In this document: positions 25,555 through 33,807 of the stretch, piece by piece | Layout: each line of letters opens with the position of its first letter | Numbering within the stretch: the stretch's first letter is position 1 | Assembly (NCBI GenBank): GCA_030679145.1 | Contig: JAUXTU010000073.1 | Span: 1 to 42,499 of the forward strand | Length of the DNA stretch: 42,499 bases | Reading direction: 5' to 3' | Source of the DNA: Bacteroidota bacterium | Lineage (GTDB): Bacteria > Bacteroidota > Ignavibacteria > UBA10030 > UBA8401 | The notes under the pieces: generated by a model | What the model was told of the DNA's origin: nothing | The model's input: the letters and a program-made list of their open reading frames with translations, nothing else | Databases searched by the model: none | Translations under genes and position numbers: made by a program

Positions 25555-26046
25555 TTATTTATTTTTCTTTGTTTTACTATCCGGCTTAGAAGGTTCCAGT
25601 CTAAACTTGAATGGAATGGTCACCCATACTTTTGTCGGTTTACCATTCAGAACTGCTGGAGTAAATTTCCATTGTTTGGCTGTGGCAACAGCAGCTGCAT
25701 TCAAACTATCCAACGCCACTGAAACTTCTTTCGAAGGCGTTTGATTTTCTGAATTTTTCCCTTCATTATTTGACAGGTTCGATTTAAACACAACAATTTT
25801 CGAAGCTTCCCCTTTTTCATTAATTACCATTTTTAGCCAAATTGTTGCTTCAACTCCTAGTTTTCTTGCATTCGCAGGATAATTTGGAGCTAAATAGGAT
25901 GTTGGTCGAGGCATTGTATCCACTTGAACATTTTCAGACGGATCCTGTTCATCAATCGTTGATGACAAAGCAAACGATTGTTCACTTGTCGATTGTGAAA
26001 ATCCAATCATACAAATTATTATCAGTAACATTACGATGTATTTCAC
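25555..26046 (-). CDS. TonB C-terminal-domain protein
   Basis: This is a 163-aa energy-transducer-like protein. It has a hydrophobic N-terminus (VKYIVMLLIIICMIGFSQS), which may be a signal peptide or an anchor. A linker of about 50 residues follows, then a TonB C-terminal domain: LAPNYPANARKLGVEATIWL, then an Ala-rich helix and AKQWKFTPAVLNGKPTKVWV. I chose the GTG at 26046 because AGGAGG lies 4 nt upstream. A longer frame with an ATG at 26091 runs into the previous gene. The usual long Pro-rich spacer of TonB is missing, so it may act as a periplasmic partner rather than a true TonB. Confidence 0.82.
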   Translation of the reverse strand: MKYIVMLLIIICMIGFSQSTSEQSFALSSTIDEQDPSENVQVDTMPRPTSYLAPNYPANARKLGVEATIWLKMVINEKGEASKIVVFKSNLSNNEGKNSENQTPSKEVSVALDSLNAAAVATAKQWKFTPAVLNGKPTKVWVTIPFKFRLEPSKPDSKTKKNK

Positions 26047-26050
26047 ACTT

Positions 26051-26056
26051 CCTCCT
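26051..26056 (-). promoter_or_regulatory. Ribosome binding site that fixes the GTG start of the TonB-domain gene
   Basis: AGGAGG on the minus strand lies 4 nt before GTG at 26046. It is one of the strongest Shine-Dalgarno sequences in the window and favours this start over ATGs at 26091 and inside the hydrophobic stretch. Confidence 0.75.
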
Positions 26057-26065
26057 GTTGAATAA

Positions 26066-26488
26066 TTAATTGAGAATTGCGCGAACTTCAATTTGCGGTA
26101 ATTGCATTATATAGACTAATTCGGTTTCAGCTTTTGGTGCCAGCACTATTGTCGCAGCAAAATAACTTCCAACAAGCAACAACAAAACAGTGGCCGCAAA
26201 TGCAGGCATTGAGAAGGAGAATTTTTTACTCAAAAAATTTTGCAATCTAGATTTATCCGACAACATTTTTACGTGTGAAGTTAGACTTAAACGTTTAATT
26301 CTTTCGTCCAGTTTAACTGGAACATCATGTACTGGAGTTGATCGAAGCCCCTGCCGTAATGTTTGGAATGATCGAAATTGCATTCTCAATGTTTCATCGG
26401 TACTCATTTCAGAGAATAAATTTTTCATCTCGTCATCATTCAAATCACCATCAAAACAACGCTGGAGTAGCTCTTCGTTCTTCTTCAT
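26066..26488 (-). CDS. Putative anti-sigma factor (single-pass membrane protein)
   Basis: The 140-aa product starts with a short cytoplasmic helical part (NEELLQRCFDGDLNDDEMKN) that resembles the N-terminus of zinc-finger-less anti-sigma proteins. One membrane segment follows (PAFAATVLLLLVGSYFAATI, residues about 94-113) and a short outside tail. No HxxxCxxC zinc motif is present, so the call rests on its position. Its ATG overlaps the sigma factor stop by 4 nt (ATGA), the usual arrangement for a sigma/anti-sigma pair. The TonB-domain gene follows after 19 nt. Confidence 0.75.
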   Translation of the reverse strand: MKKNEELLQRCFDGDLNDDEMKNLFSEMSTDETLRMQFRSFQTLRQGLRSTPVHDVPVKLDERIKRLSLTSHVKMLSDKSRLQNFLSKKFSFSMPAFAATVLLLLVGSYFAATIVLAPKAETELVYIMQLPQIEVRAILN

Positions 26489-27045
26489 AATGCATCCTCT
26501 TTTATATATGGTTTTGCTTTTTCCATCAGTTCTTTGCGTGCCTTAAAGAGTTTTGATTTTACCGAACCGATCGTCGTTCCGGTAATTGCGGCGATCTCTT
26601 CATAGTTCATTGATTCAAATTCTCTTAACAATAATACTTCTTTGTATTGCGGCAATAATTGATTCAATAAAGCTTCAAGCAGTTTTGATTGTTCATTTTC
26701 CTCAATAACCGTCAGCGGAGAATCTTCAGAAAAGATATCATCATCGTCATTTAATGGACGATATTTTTTTGTTCGATTGATCACCGCAAACGCTTCATTC
26801 CGTGCGATCATAAACATCCACGATTTGAGCGATGCCGGGTTTTGTAGTTTCCGGTTTTCCAATAGAACTTTGCTGAATGTTTCGTAAACAACATCTTCCG
26901 CTCTGTTTTCATCTCCCAATAAGCGATAGGCAAATAAATACAGTCCTTGCTTGTATCGTTCATAGATCTGGATCAACGCTTGGTTATCACCATGTTGTAA
27001 ATTAACAGCAAGCTGTTCATCCGAAATAAGGGTGTGTGGCATCAT
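26485..27045 (-). CDS. ECF-subfamily RNA polymerase sigma factor
   Basis: The 186-aa product has sigma region 2 (YERYKQGLYLFAYRLLGDEN, RAEDVVYETFSKVL, SLKSWMFMIARNEAFAVINR) and region 4 (LLPQYKEVLLLREFESMNYE, EIAAITGTTIGSVKSKLFKA). Regions 1.1 and 3 are absent, as in ECF sigmas. Two adjacent ATG codons begin the gene; either could be used. It is the first gene of a sigma, anti-sigma, TonB-domain set, so it probably controls an envelope response. Target promoters cannot be predicted. Confidence 0.93.
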   Translation of the reverse strand: MMPHTLISDEQLAVNLQHGDNQALIQIYERYKQGLYLFAYRLLGDENRAEDVVYETFSKVLLENRKLQNPASLKSWMFMIARNEAFAVINRTKKYRPLNDDDDIFSEDSPLTVIEENEQSKLLEALLNQLLPQYKEVLLLREFESMNYEEIAAITGTTIGSVKSKLFKARKELMEKAKPYIKEDAL

Positions 27046-27076
27046 ATATAAGATTGGGAACTGAGGAAAAAGTTGC

Positions 27077-27559
27077 TCAGATTTTCGATTTTTTTTCTAA
27101 GGAAAGGAAATAAAATCCGGGGTGTTCTTCCTTGCTGTTCGCATTGAATGTTGTTCCAAGCAAATGTTCGTATGGCGGGAAAAAAGTATCACCCAATTCG
27201 TTGTCATCTACAATTGTCAGTTCCATTTCATCAGCAAGATCAAACGTCTGCAAAAATATTTCACCGCCCCCAATAACTAATACTTTTTTCTCGTTTTCAA
27301 GTGCGGTAAGTGCGGATGAAACGCTCGGAAATATTTCTACGGATTCAACTTTACTAAGATTATTACGGGAAATGACAACATTTCTTCTGTTCGGAAGCGG
27401 TTTACCGATTGAATCGAACGTCTTCCTTCCCATTAATACTGTATGGTTCGATGTGATTTGCTTAAAACGCTGAAGATCTTCAGGAATGCGCCACGGAATT
27501 TTCCCATCTCTTCCAATGACACGGTTTTTATTGAGTGCGGCTATCAGGATAAGTTTCAT
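27077..27559 (-). CDS. folA: Dihydrofolate reductase
   Basis: DHFR reduces dihydrofolate to tetrahydrofolate with NADPH. The 160-aa product has the N-terminal substrate region LIAALNKNRVIGRDGKIPWR, the catalytic acid in IPEDLQRFK (Asp28), the cofactor motif VLMGRKTFDSIG and VLVIGGGEIF. Length and order are standard for chromosomal bacterial DHFR. It follows thyX after 60 nt on the same strand, with an imperfect hairpin between, so the two folate/thymidylate genes may form one unit. Confidence 0.96.
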   Translation of the reverse strand: MKLILIAALNKNRVIGRDGKIPWRIPEDLQRFKQITSNHTVLMGRKTFDSIGKPLPNRRNVVISRNNLSKVESVEIFPSVSSALTALENEKKVLVIGGGEIFLQTFDLADEMELTIVDDNELGDTFFPPYEHLLGTTFNANSKEEHPGFYFLSLEKKSKI

Positions 27560-27576
27560 TTAGATTGATCTTGCGA

Positions 27577-27611
27577 TGCCAGGATAATCAAGATAGTTGA
27601 TCATCCCGGCA
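27577..27611. repeat. Imperfect hairpin between thyX and folA
   Basis: TGCC-A-GGAT-A-ATCA (27577-27590) and TGAT-C-ATCC-C-GGCA (27598-27611) pair with two mismatches around a 7-nt loop. No T-run follows. It may be a short palindromic repeat like others in the window, or an RNA-processing stem inside a thyX-folA message. Confidence 0.45.
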
Positions 27612-27619
27612 CGAAAGAA

Positions 27620-28540
27620 CTATTTCCAAGGAATTGCGATACCCAATTGAGAGAATTTTGTTTCAATGTCGCCGCGTTCACGGTTACTTTTCACTTCTTG
27701 TCCTGCTGGCGGAAGTAGATTGAATTTTCGCGCAACTTCTATTGCGGCCTCTTTACCATTCAAATTAAGCGCTTTCATAATTTCTATTTCAATATACGAT
27801 AATGAAGAAGCTTTCACTTTATAATCCTGGAATGCTTCCCACGCCATCGGAACCCATCGCTTTACAATTTCGTTGCCGATCGTGTCGGCGAACATTCTAA
27901 TTTCATATTGAGCATGTGAGTCCATACGAAGCCAGAGAAAATGTAAAAGGTTATGAAGATCGACTTTCCAATATGCTTCCGTGTATGTTGAAAGCGGAAG
28001 ATCTTTCCTTGCCTGTTCACGCGCCATTCCAGCATTCACACGTTCTTCATAGACCGAGCGGGATAAATTTTGTAATTCCAATTCCTGTTCTGAAAATTGT
28101 TTTCCACGTTCACGATCAAAGAATCCTTCACTCCCCTGTTTATTATCACTTGACTGCTTTCTCCATTGTTCATCACCGGCGCGTTGCGAAGCATCGATCG
28201 CCAATGAGTATCGTGTGGAATATTCATTCACATTCGCCGTACGGTGGCGGATCCATTGTCTCCAACAATCCATTGGAACACGAACGTGGAATTTTATTTC
28301 GCACATTTCAAATGGAGTGGTGTGTTGATGACGGAGAAGATACCGGATCAATCCGCGGTCTTCGCTAACTTTTTTTGTACCTTTGCCGTACGAAACGCGG
28401 GCAGCCTGCACAATGGATTCATCCGAACCCATATAATCTACAACGCGAACAAAGCCGTCGTCGAGCACTTTGAACGGTACGCCTAAAATATCATCTAACT
28501 GTTGAACGATCGGCCTGGTAAGTTTTTCTGTTTGTTCCAT
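27620..28540 (-). CDS. thyX: Flavin-dependent thymidylate synthase
   Basis: ThyX makes dTMP from dUMP with FAD, NADPH and methylene-tetrahydrofolate. The 306-aa product has the family motif RHRX7S at residues 98-108 (RHRTANVNEYS), continuing TRYSLAID. Later blocks are ARKDLPLSTYTEAYWKVDLH, NLLHFLWLRMDSHAQYEIR and IVKRWVPMAWEAFQDY. The length agrees with the longer ThyX forms of about 300 aa. ThyX leaves tetrahydrofolate rather than dihydrofolate, so the neighbouring DHFR gene is not strictly required by this reaction. Confidence 0.96.
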   Translation of the reverse strand: MEQTEKLTRPIVQQLDDILGVPFKVLDDGFVRVVDYMGSDESIVQAARVSYGKGTKKVSEDRGLIRYLLRHQHTTPFEMCEIKFHVRVPMDCWRQWIRHRTANVNEYSTRYSLAIDASQRAGDEQWRKQSSDNKQGSEGFFDRERGKQFSEQELELQNLSRSVYEERVNAGMAREQARKDLPLSTYTEAYWKVDLHNLLHFLWLRMDSHAQYEIRMFADTIGNEIVKRWVPMAWEAFQDYKVKASSLSYIEIEIMKALNLNGKEAAIEVARKFNLLPPAGQEVKSNRERGDIETKFSQLGIAIPWK

Positions 28541-28628
28541 TAGTAATGTTTTGAGATTTGAATGAATTTTCTGTGATTAGATTAACCAAACTTACTTTAA
28601 TATTGCCTGAAAAACAATATGACGCTTG

Positions 28629-30449
28629 TTAATGCGTAACAGCAACACCAGATCCAAAATTTCCAACTTCAATTGAAGCAACCACCACACGTTTAACCGC
28701 ATCAATGATTTTAAGAAAACCAACTTTTTTCCCCCCGACAGTCGGGTGATGCGGCGGATCGCTGATGCCAAGATTTTCGCACGAAACATAAATGAATTTT
28801 CCATCCTTGGAAACTGCAACTCCGTGAGGTTCAACACCAATGTTAGTCAAAGTAAAATCAACCGTTCTTGTAGAAGTCTTGATAATTGAAAGAGAATTGG
28901 AATTTCTATTTGCAACATAAATCCATTCACCATCCGGTGAAATTGCAGGGATGAGCGGTGTGGTTCCAACTTTGATCGAATCAATCATTGTTAGCTGTTG
29001 AAGATCGATTACGCGCACTTCACCTGATTTTCTGCATGTAACAAATGCAAAATTATTATCCGGCGTTACTACTGATTGATACGGCTCGTATTTACTTACA
29101 TAACCTATCGGTATTGGTGGAACATTCCATGCGATTGGAATTGTCTTAATAATAGAATTATCAGATGTTCGAACTATTGAAACATTATCCGACGCAGAAT
29201 TGGAGACAATGACATATTTGAAATCCGGAGTTATTGTTACACCATGCGGAGTTGAAATTGCGTCACTCGCAACATCCGTTATTTTCGTCATTATTGTTGT
29301 ATTGACAACAGTGATGTAATTTTTTTTATCGAAAAAGTTTGAAACGTACGCCGTGTCGCTGTTCTTTGATAATGCTACTTGTGCCGGTGAAGTCAATCCT
29401 GTAACCATCTCCCCGACTTTCACATTATCTGAAACCCGAAATTTTAACAGTTTACTTCCGCCAATGAGATTGATGTAGTAAAATTGATTTTGCCAATCAA
29501 CAACTACATTATGTGGTGATTGTGGCGGAGCAGTATTTGTATTTTCAACTCCTGTCGTTATATATCGTGCAATTCTATTTTTATCAAGATCGATAACAGC
29601 CGTGATGTCTTCACCTTGATTTGTAACATACGCCCAACCACGGGCTGGCACAATCGAATACCCCACCGTACCATCATCAAATTTTGCGCCATCGTTGATC
29701 CATCGAATAATTACATCTCTTGATCCAGTTGGAAATGATAATCCGGGCGGCATTGATGGTGATGCGATCGGAGAAATTAACGTATCAGAATTAAGATGTT
29801 GTATGATATGACTTTTCGAAGCACGAAATGGTACAATCTGCGCGACTTCATCTGTCCCTGCCAGCGCATCACTCCATGAGTGGAGAATAAAATTTGAACC
29901 GCCATGCTTCGTTTGTTCTAACTTCGTCAAACTGTTATGTGATTCCCCTCCATGACAACCGTCAATAGCACACCCGCCCGTAAATATCGGTTGAATGTGT
30001 TCTGAATATTTTATCTGATTTGTTAGAAGTGTTGAATAATCAAACGGCTTCACAGGGATGGTTGTCGATGAAAGACTACGAATCAAATCTCCGTTTAAAG
30101 ATCTTTGCTCTAAAATAATTGTATAAAAATATGTTGTCCCATTACTAACAACAGAGTCAATGAATGTTGAATTTTTGTTAAAATTTCTCATTGAATCGGT
30201 TATTTCAATTGTTGCAATTCTTTCTGCACGTTCATACGAAAATGCCTGTAAGGCACTCCGATAAAGTCTAAATTGAGCTGCTTCAGTAGAGGTTCCAATC
30301 TCCCAAGCGAGAGTTACCTTGTTTGATGAAGCTAAACCATATAATTTATCCACAACCAATGTTGAAGTCGATGATGAAATGATGGACTTATTTTCATTGC
30401 AATTCCAAAACATAAAAATGCAGAAGATAAACAGGGAATATTTTTTCAT
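28629..30449 (-). CDS. Lipoprotein with fibronectin-III-like, cytochrome c-like and YVTN beta-propeller regions
   Basis: From the ATG at 30449 the product is 606 aa. A lipoprotein signal peptide ends at Cys17 (IFMFWNCNEN). Residues about 35-135 look like a fibronectin III domain (KVTLAWEIGTSTEAAQFRLY). A cytochrome c-like part follows: HIQPIFTGGCAIDGCHGG gives CX4CH (Cys160, Cys165, His166), and Met233 in SPSMPPG could be the distal ligand. The rest is a beta-propeller of YVTN repeats, e.g. PHGVTITPDFKYVIVSNSAS and SPDGEWIYVANRNSNSLSII. A longer frame upstream (to 30518) has no signal character. It may be a surface electron-transfer or binding protein; the function is unknown. Confidence 0.85.
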   Translation of the reverse strand: MKKYSLFIFCIFMFWNCNENKSIISSSTSTLVVDKLYGLASSNKVTLAWEIGTSTEAAQFRLYRSALQAFSYERAERIATIEITDSMRNFNKNSTFIDSVVSNGTTYFYTIILEQRSLNGDLIRSLSSTTIPVKPFDYSTLLTNQIKYSEHIQPIFTGGCAIDGCHGGESHNSLTKLEQTKHGGSNFILHSWSDALAGTDEVAQIVPFRASKSHIIQHLNSDTLISPIASPSMPPGLSFPTGSRDVIIRWINDGAKFDDGTVGYSIVPARGWAYVTNQGEDITAVIDLDKNRIARYITTGVENTNTAPPQSPHNVVVDWQNQFYYINLIGGSKLLKFRVSDNVKVGEMVTGLTSPAQVALSKNSDTAYVSNFFDKKNYITVVNTTIMTKITDVASDAISTPHGVTITPDFKYVIVSNSASDNVSIVRTSDNSIIKTIPIAWNVPPIPIGYVSKYEPYQSVVTPDNNFAFVTCRKSGEVRVIDLQQLTMIDSIKVGTTPLIPAISPDGEWIYVANRNSNSLSIIKTSTRTVDFTLTNIGVEPHGVAVSKDGKFIYVSCENLGISDPPHHPTVGGKKVGFLKIIDAVKRVVVASIEVGNFGSGVAVTH

Positions 30450-30602
30450 ACTGTAATAATTCTGGAAATATTCATAGTATTGTTGTGTCAATATAGAAAA
30501 CAATGATTGCTGTTTCAATCAAATCACAGTATCTTTAAACACAAAATATGGAAGCAAACATCTTCCTCATTTACTGATTTCTAAACCTCAAACAGAATCG
30601 TT

Positions 30603-32294
30603 ATGGTCATCTCAAACAAATCCGTTCTTGTTCTCGGCAGCTGGGGACTTGTTGGTTCCGCAATTTGCCGCAAATTAATGGAAGAAAATCCAAAACAGAT
30701 CATCCTTACTTCCCTCAAAGAATCTGAAGCAAAAGAAGCTTGTGCAACAATGCGCCTTGAATATCCAAAAGTTGGAAAGAATTTTTTCGTTCCGTGGTGG
30801 GGTAATATTTTTGTTCGCAACGAATTTAAAGATCTTACCCGCGAAGTAATTCTCAACGATCAGGCAAAGCGGACAAAATTTCTGGATGATGTAATCGAAG
30901 AATTAACTCCCGAAGTGCTGGAACGATCCGCGTTGTATCAATTGATCACAAAGTATAAACCGGATATCGTAATTGATTGCATTAACTCTGCGACTGCAAT
31001 TGCATATCAGGATATCTTTCAAAGTTCACGCGATGTAGTTCTTGCTTTAAAAAATAATTCTGCCAATCTTCGCGATACAGTTGAAAAACTTCTTGCGACA
31101 CAATACACGCCGCAACTAATACGGCACGTGCAGATTTTCTACCGTTCGATGAATATTGCAAAAACCACTACCTATGTAAAGATTGGGACAAGCGGAACCG
31201 GTGGTATGGGTTTGAATATTCCATACACTCACAGTGAAGAAAAACCTTCCCGCGTCCTTCTTTCAAAATCTGTTGTTGCAGGAGCACATACAATGCTCCT
31301 CTTTTTAATGGGAAGAACTCCGGATGCTCCAATTACAAAGGAAATTAAACCGACAGGAGCAATTGCTTGGAAAAAAATTGCGTACGGTGAAATTGCAAAA
31401 CGTGGCAAACCCATTGATCTGTACGATTGCGCACCGAACAAAGGAATAGAACTAAAAGGAAAATTCAAGATCAAGATGGAAAATGTTGTTGAGCCGACAG
31501 GTCAGCGATTGAAATCCGTATTTATCGATACCGGTGAAAATGGAATATTTTCCCGGGGTGAATTTGAAGCGATCGCAACTCCCGGACAGATGGAATTCGT
31601 AACGCCGGAAGAAATTGCAGAATCAGTTCTATATGAAATTCGCGGTGGAAATACAGGTCACGACATCATCAACGCACTGGATAATGCAACGCTTTCGCCG
31701 ACGTATCGGGCAGGATTTATGTTTCAGGGTGCGCTTGAGAAAATGAAAAGACTTGAAAAAGAACATAATACCAACAGCGTTGCATTCGAAATGCTTGGTC
31801 CGCCACGACTATCAAAATTATTATACGAAGCGCATCTTTTGAAAAAAGTATACGGCACCGTCAATGCTGTGATGAAAACTTCACCAAAAAAATTGTCGGC
31901 TGATTTAACCGAATATATTTCCAAGGATGATGCTCTTCGTTCACAAATAATCTCTATCGGAATTCCAATCTTACTTCCCAACGGCAAAACATTGCTGCGC
32001 GGCAACGATGTAAAGATTCCGGCATTTCGCGGTATCAATGAGTTAGATATTACTCCTGAACATATCGATGATTGGGCGAAAAATGGCTGGATCGATCTGC
32101 GTACAATTAACATGGAACAATGGAAATATCGGCTGAATGAAATACAGAAAGAAGTTGAACTCTATACCAAAGACGATACCAGTTCGCGTAATTTCAGAAC
32201 AATGGAATATTGGTCCGATTTCAATGATATTGATGCCGGAAAAATTGTCGGATGGGTTTTCACAGAAGAGGAAAAAGGAAAAAGAATGAAATAG
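30603..32294 (+). CDS. Large NAD(P)-binding Rossmann protein (SDR-like), function unknown
   Basis: The 563-aa cytosolic product begins with a clear dinucleotide-binding fold, VLVLGSWGLVGSAICRKL (glycines at 12, 15 and 18), as in extended SDR or epimerase/dehydratase enzymes. After that I recognise no catalytic YxxxK at the usual place. The middle has KIGTSGTGGMGLNIPYTHSE and SVVAGAHTMLLFLMGRTPDA, and the C-terminal 200 residues have no familiar motif. Length is about twice that of an ordinary SDR. It might act on a large substrate or be a bifunctional enzyme. It is single-gene, divergent from the propeller gene. Confidence 0.75.
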   Translation: MVISNKSVLVLGSWGLVGSAICRKLMEENPKQIILTSLKESEAKEACATMRLEYPKVGKNFFVPWWGNIFVRNEFKDLTREVILNDQAKRTKFLDDVIEELTPEVLERSALYQLITKYKPDIVIDCINSATAIAYQDIFQSSRDVVLALKNNSANLRDTVEKLLATQYTPQLIRHVQIFYRSMNIAKTTTYVKIGTSGTGGMGLNIPYTHSEEKPSRVLLSKSVVAGAHTMLLFLMGRTPDAPITKEIKPTGAIAWKKIAYGEIAKRGKPIDLYDCAPNKGIELKGKFKIKMENVVEPTGQRLKSVFIDTGENGIFSRGEFEAIATPGQMEFVTPEEIAESVLYEIRGGNTGHDIINALDNATLSPTYRAGFMFQGALEKMKRLEKEHNTNSVAFEMLGPPRLSKLLYEAHLLKKVYGTVNAVMKTSPKKLSADLTEYISKDDALRSQIISIGIPILLPNGKTLLRGNDVKIPAFRGINELDITPEHIDDWAKNGWIDLRTINMEQWKYRLNEIQKEVELYTKDDTSSRNFRTMEYWSDFNDIDAGKIVGWVFTEEEKGKRMK

Positions 32295-32423
32295 AGACAT
32301 CTGAAAAACTCTCGAGTAATTTTATTGCGAGACGTTTTTTTAGCGAAGCAATCTTGTTTTTCGTTTGTTTTAAGGATAGTGCTTCGTTGCTTCGCTCCAC
32401 ACAATGACTTTTTCAGATGTCTC
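32294..32423. repeat. Nested palindromic repeat downstream of the Rossmann gene
   Basis: GAGACATCTGAAAAA (32294-32308) and TTTTTCAGATGTCTC (32409-32423) are perfect 15-bp inverted arms. Between them are parts of another palindrome type: ATTGCGAGACG and AGCGAAGCAATCTTG on the left, and CTTCGTTGCTTCGCTCCACA with CAATGAC on the right. The outer arms start at the stop codon of the gene. Together with the terminator at 32533 it fills most of the gene-free stretch 32295-32614, the only one over 300 nt in the window. Confidence 0.75.
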
Positions 32424-32532
32424 AAATAGTAAAAGTAATTATTGGATGTGGATTAACAATCGATAAAATAAATTCAACACGATGTAACTAAGTTGACTGT
32501 ACCTTCAAGATACTGACAATTTTAATAAACTT

Positions 32533-32566
32533 AAGGCACTCCAAAACAAAGGAATGCCTTTTTTGT
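32533..32566 (+). terminator. Intrinsic terminator upstream of the aminotransferase gene
   Basis: AAGGCACTCC (32533-32542) pairs with GGAATGCCTT (32551-32560) with one mismatch and an 8-nt loop, followed by a T-run. It lies 240 nt after the stop at 32294 and 48 nt before the next ATG. It either ends the upstream transcript late or ends a short transcript that starts within 32424-32532. Confidence 0.85.
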
Positions 32567-32614
32567 TGTCCAATTTTTTTTATTTATATTGATTGAAACT
32601 AAAAATCATACTGT

Positions 32615-33787
32615 ATGAAAAATTTTGAACGACTGAATCGCCTTCCACCCTACGTTTTTTCAATCGTCAATGAGCTGAAAATGTCTGCCCGTCGTGCAGG
32701 CGAAGATATCATTGATCTTGGGATGGGAAATCCGGATCAACCGACCCCGCAGCATATCATTGATAAGTTGACAGAATCAGTACAAAAGAATTCCAATCAC
32801 CGATACTCTGCTTCAAAAGGAATCACAAAACTTCGTGCAGCAATTTGTGATTGGTATAAACGAAAATTCAATATCGATCTTGACCCTGAATTAGAAGCGG
32901 TCGCAACGATCGGATCAAAAGAAGGATTGGCTCATTTGGCACTTGCGGTTTCCGGTCCCGGTGACACTGTTCTTTGTTCCACACCGGCGTATCCAATTCA
33001 TCCATATGCATTTGTGATCGCTGGAGCGCAAGTAATTCATGTTAATCTTTTCCCGCAAGATAAATTTTTAGAAAATATTGCACTTGCTTACAAAAATACT
33101 CATCCAAAACCAAAATTTCTTGTCATCAATTTCCCTAATAATCCAACCACGGCAACGGTTGGCTTGGATTTCTTCGAACAGATCGTTGCCTTTGCAAAAG
33201 CAAATGATCTTTTTATCATTCACGATCTTGCATACGGAGATTTAGGTTTTGACAATTATCAGGCTCCTTCCATTTTTCAAATCAAAGGGGCAAAAGAAGT
33301 TGCTGTGGAATTTTCCACGCTTTCAAAGAGCTATAATATGGCAGGCTGGCGTGTTGGCTTTTGTGTTGGGAATAGGGAAATAGTCGGCGCTTTGGTGAAA
33401 ATAAAAAGTTATCTGGATTATGGGATGTTCCAACCAATTCAAATAGCAGCTATTTCTGCCTTGAATGGACCGCAAGATTGTGTAGAGGATATTCGGAAAA
33501 TTTATGAATCTCGCCGCAATACACTTGTTGACGGACTGAATAAGAGCGGCTGGAAGATTGAAAAACCAAATGCTTCGATGTTTGTCTGGGCAGAGATTCC
33601 AAGTTCAATGAAACATCTCGGTTCGTTGGAGTTTGCAAAATTACTTGTGAAAGAAGCAAAAGTTGCAGTTTCACCTGGTATCGGATTTGGCGATGCCGGA
33701 GAAGGATTTGTACGTTTTGCTTTGATTGAAAATGAAGAACGGATTAGGCAAGCAGTAAGAGGGATTAAAAATATTCTTCAGCGCTAA
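32615..33787 (+). CDS. alaC: Class I aminotransferase, AlaC-like (glutamate-pyruvate type)
   Basis: This PLP enzyme probably transfers an amino group between glutamate and pyruvate or a related keto acid. The 390-aa product starts [20 protein letters not shown], closely like E. coli AlaC (YfdZ) as I remember it. It has the PLP lysine Lys238 in [28 protein letters not shown] and [12 protein letters not shown]. The alternative is a related aspartate, LL-diaminopimelate or methionine aminotransferase. The ATG has no strong ribosome binding site. The next gene (HExxH protein) begins 20 nt after its stop. Confidence 0.88.
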   Translation: MKNFERLNRLPPYVFSIVNELKMSARRAGEDIIDLGMGNPDQPTPQHIIDKLTESVQKNSNHRYSASKGITKLRAAICDWYKRKFNIDLDPELEAVATIGSKEGLAHLALAVSGPGDTVLCSTPAYPIHPYAFVIAGAQVIHVNLFPQDKFLENIALAYKNTHPKPKFLVINFPNNPTTATVGLDFFEQIVAFAKANDLFIIHDLAYGDLGFDNYQAPSIFQIKGAKEVAVEFSTLSKSYNMAGWRVGFCVGNREIVGALVKIKSYLDYGMFQPIQIAAISALNGPQDCVEDIRKIYESRRNTLVDGLNKSGWKIEKPNASMFVWAEIPSSMKHLGSLEFAKLLVKEAKVAVSPGIGFGDAGEGFVRFALIENEERIRQAVRGIKNILQR

Positions 33788-33807
33788 CTGGTTAATACAT
33801 AATTATA

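Noticed and set aside
27620-28540. Initially suspected that ThyX had a degenerate active-site motif (Asn where some members have Ser).
   Set aside because: The defining RHRX7S pattern is intact, and the form RHRTANVNEYS is, as I recall, common in longer ThyX proteins.
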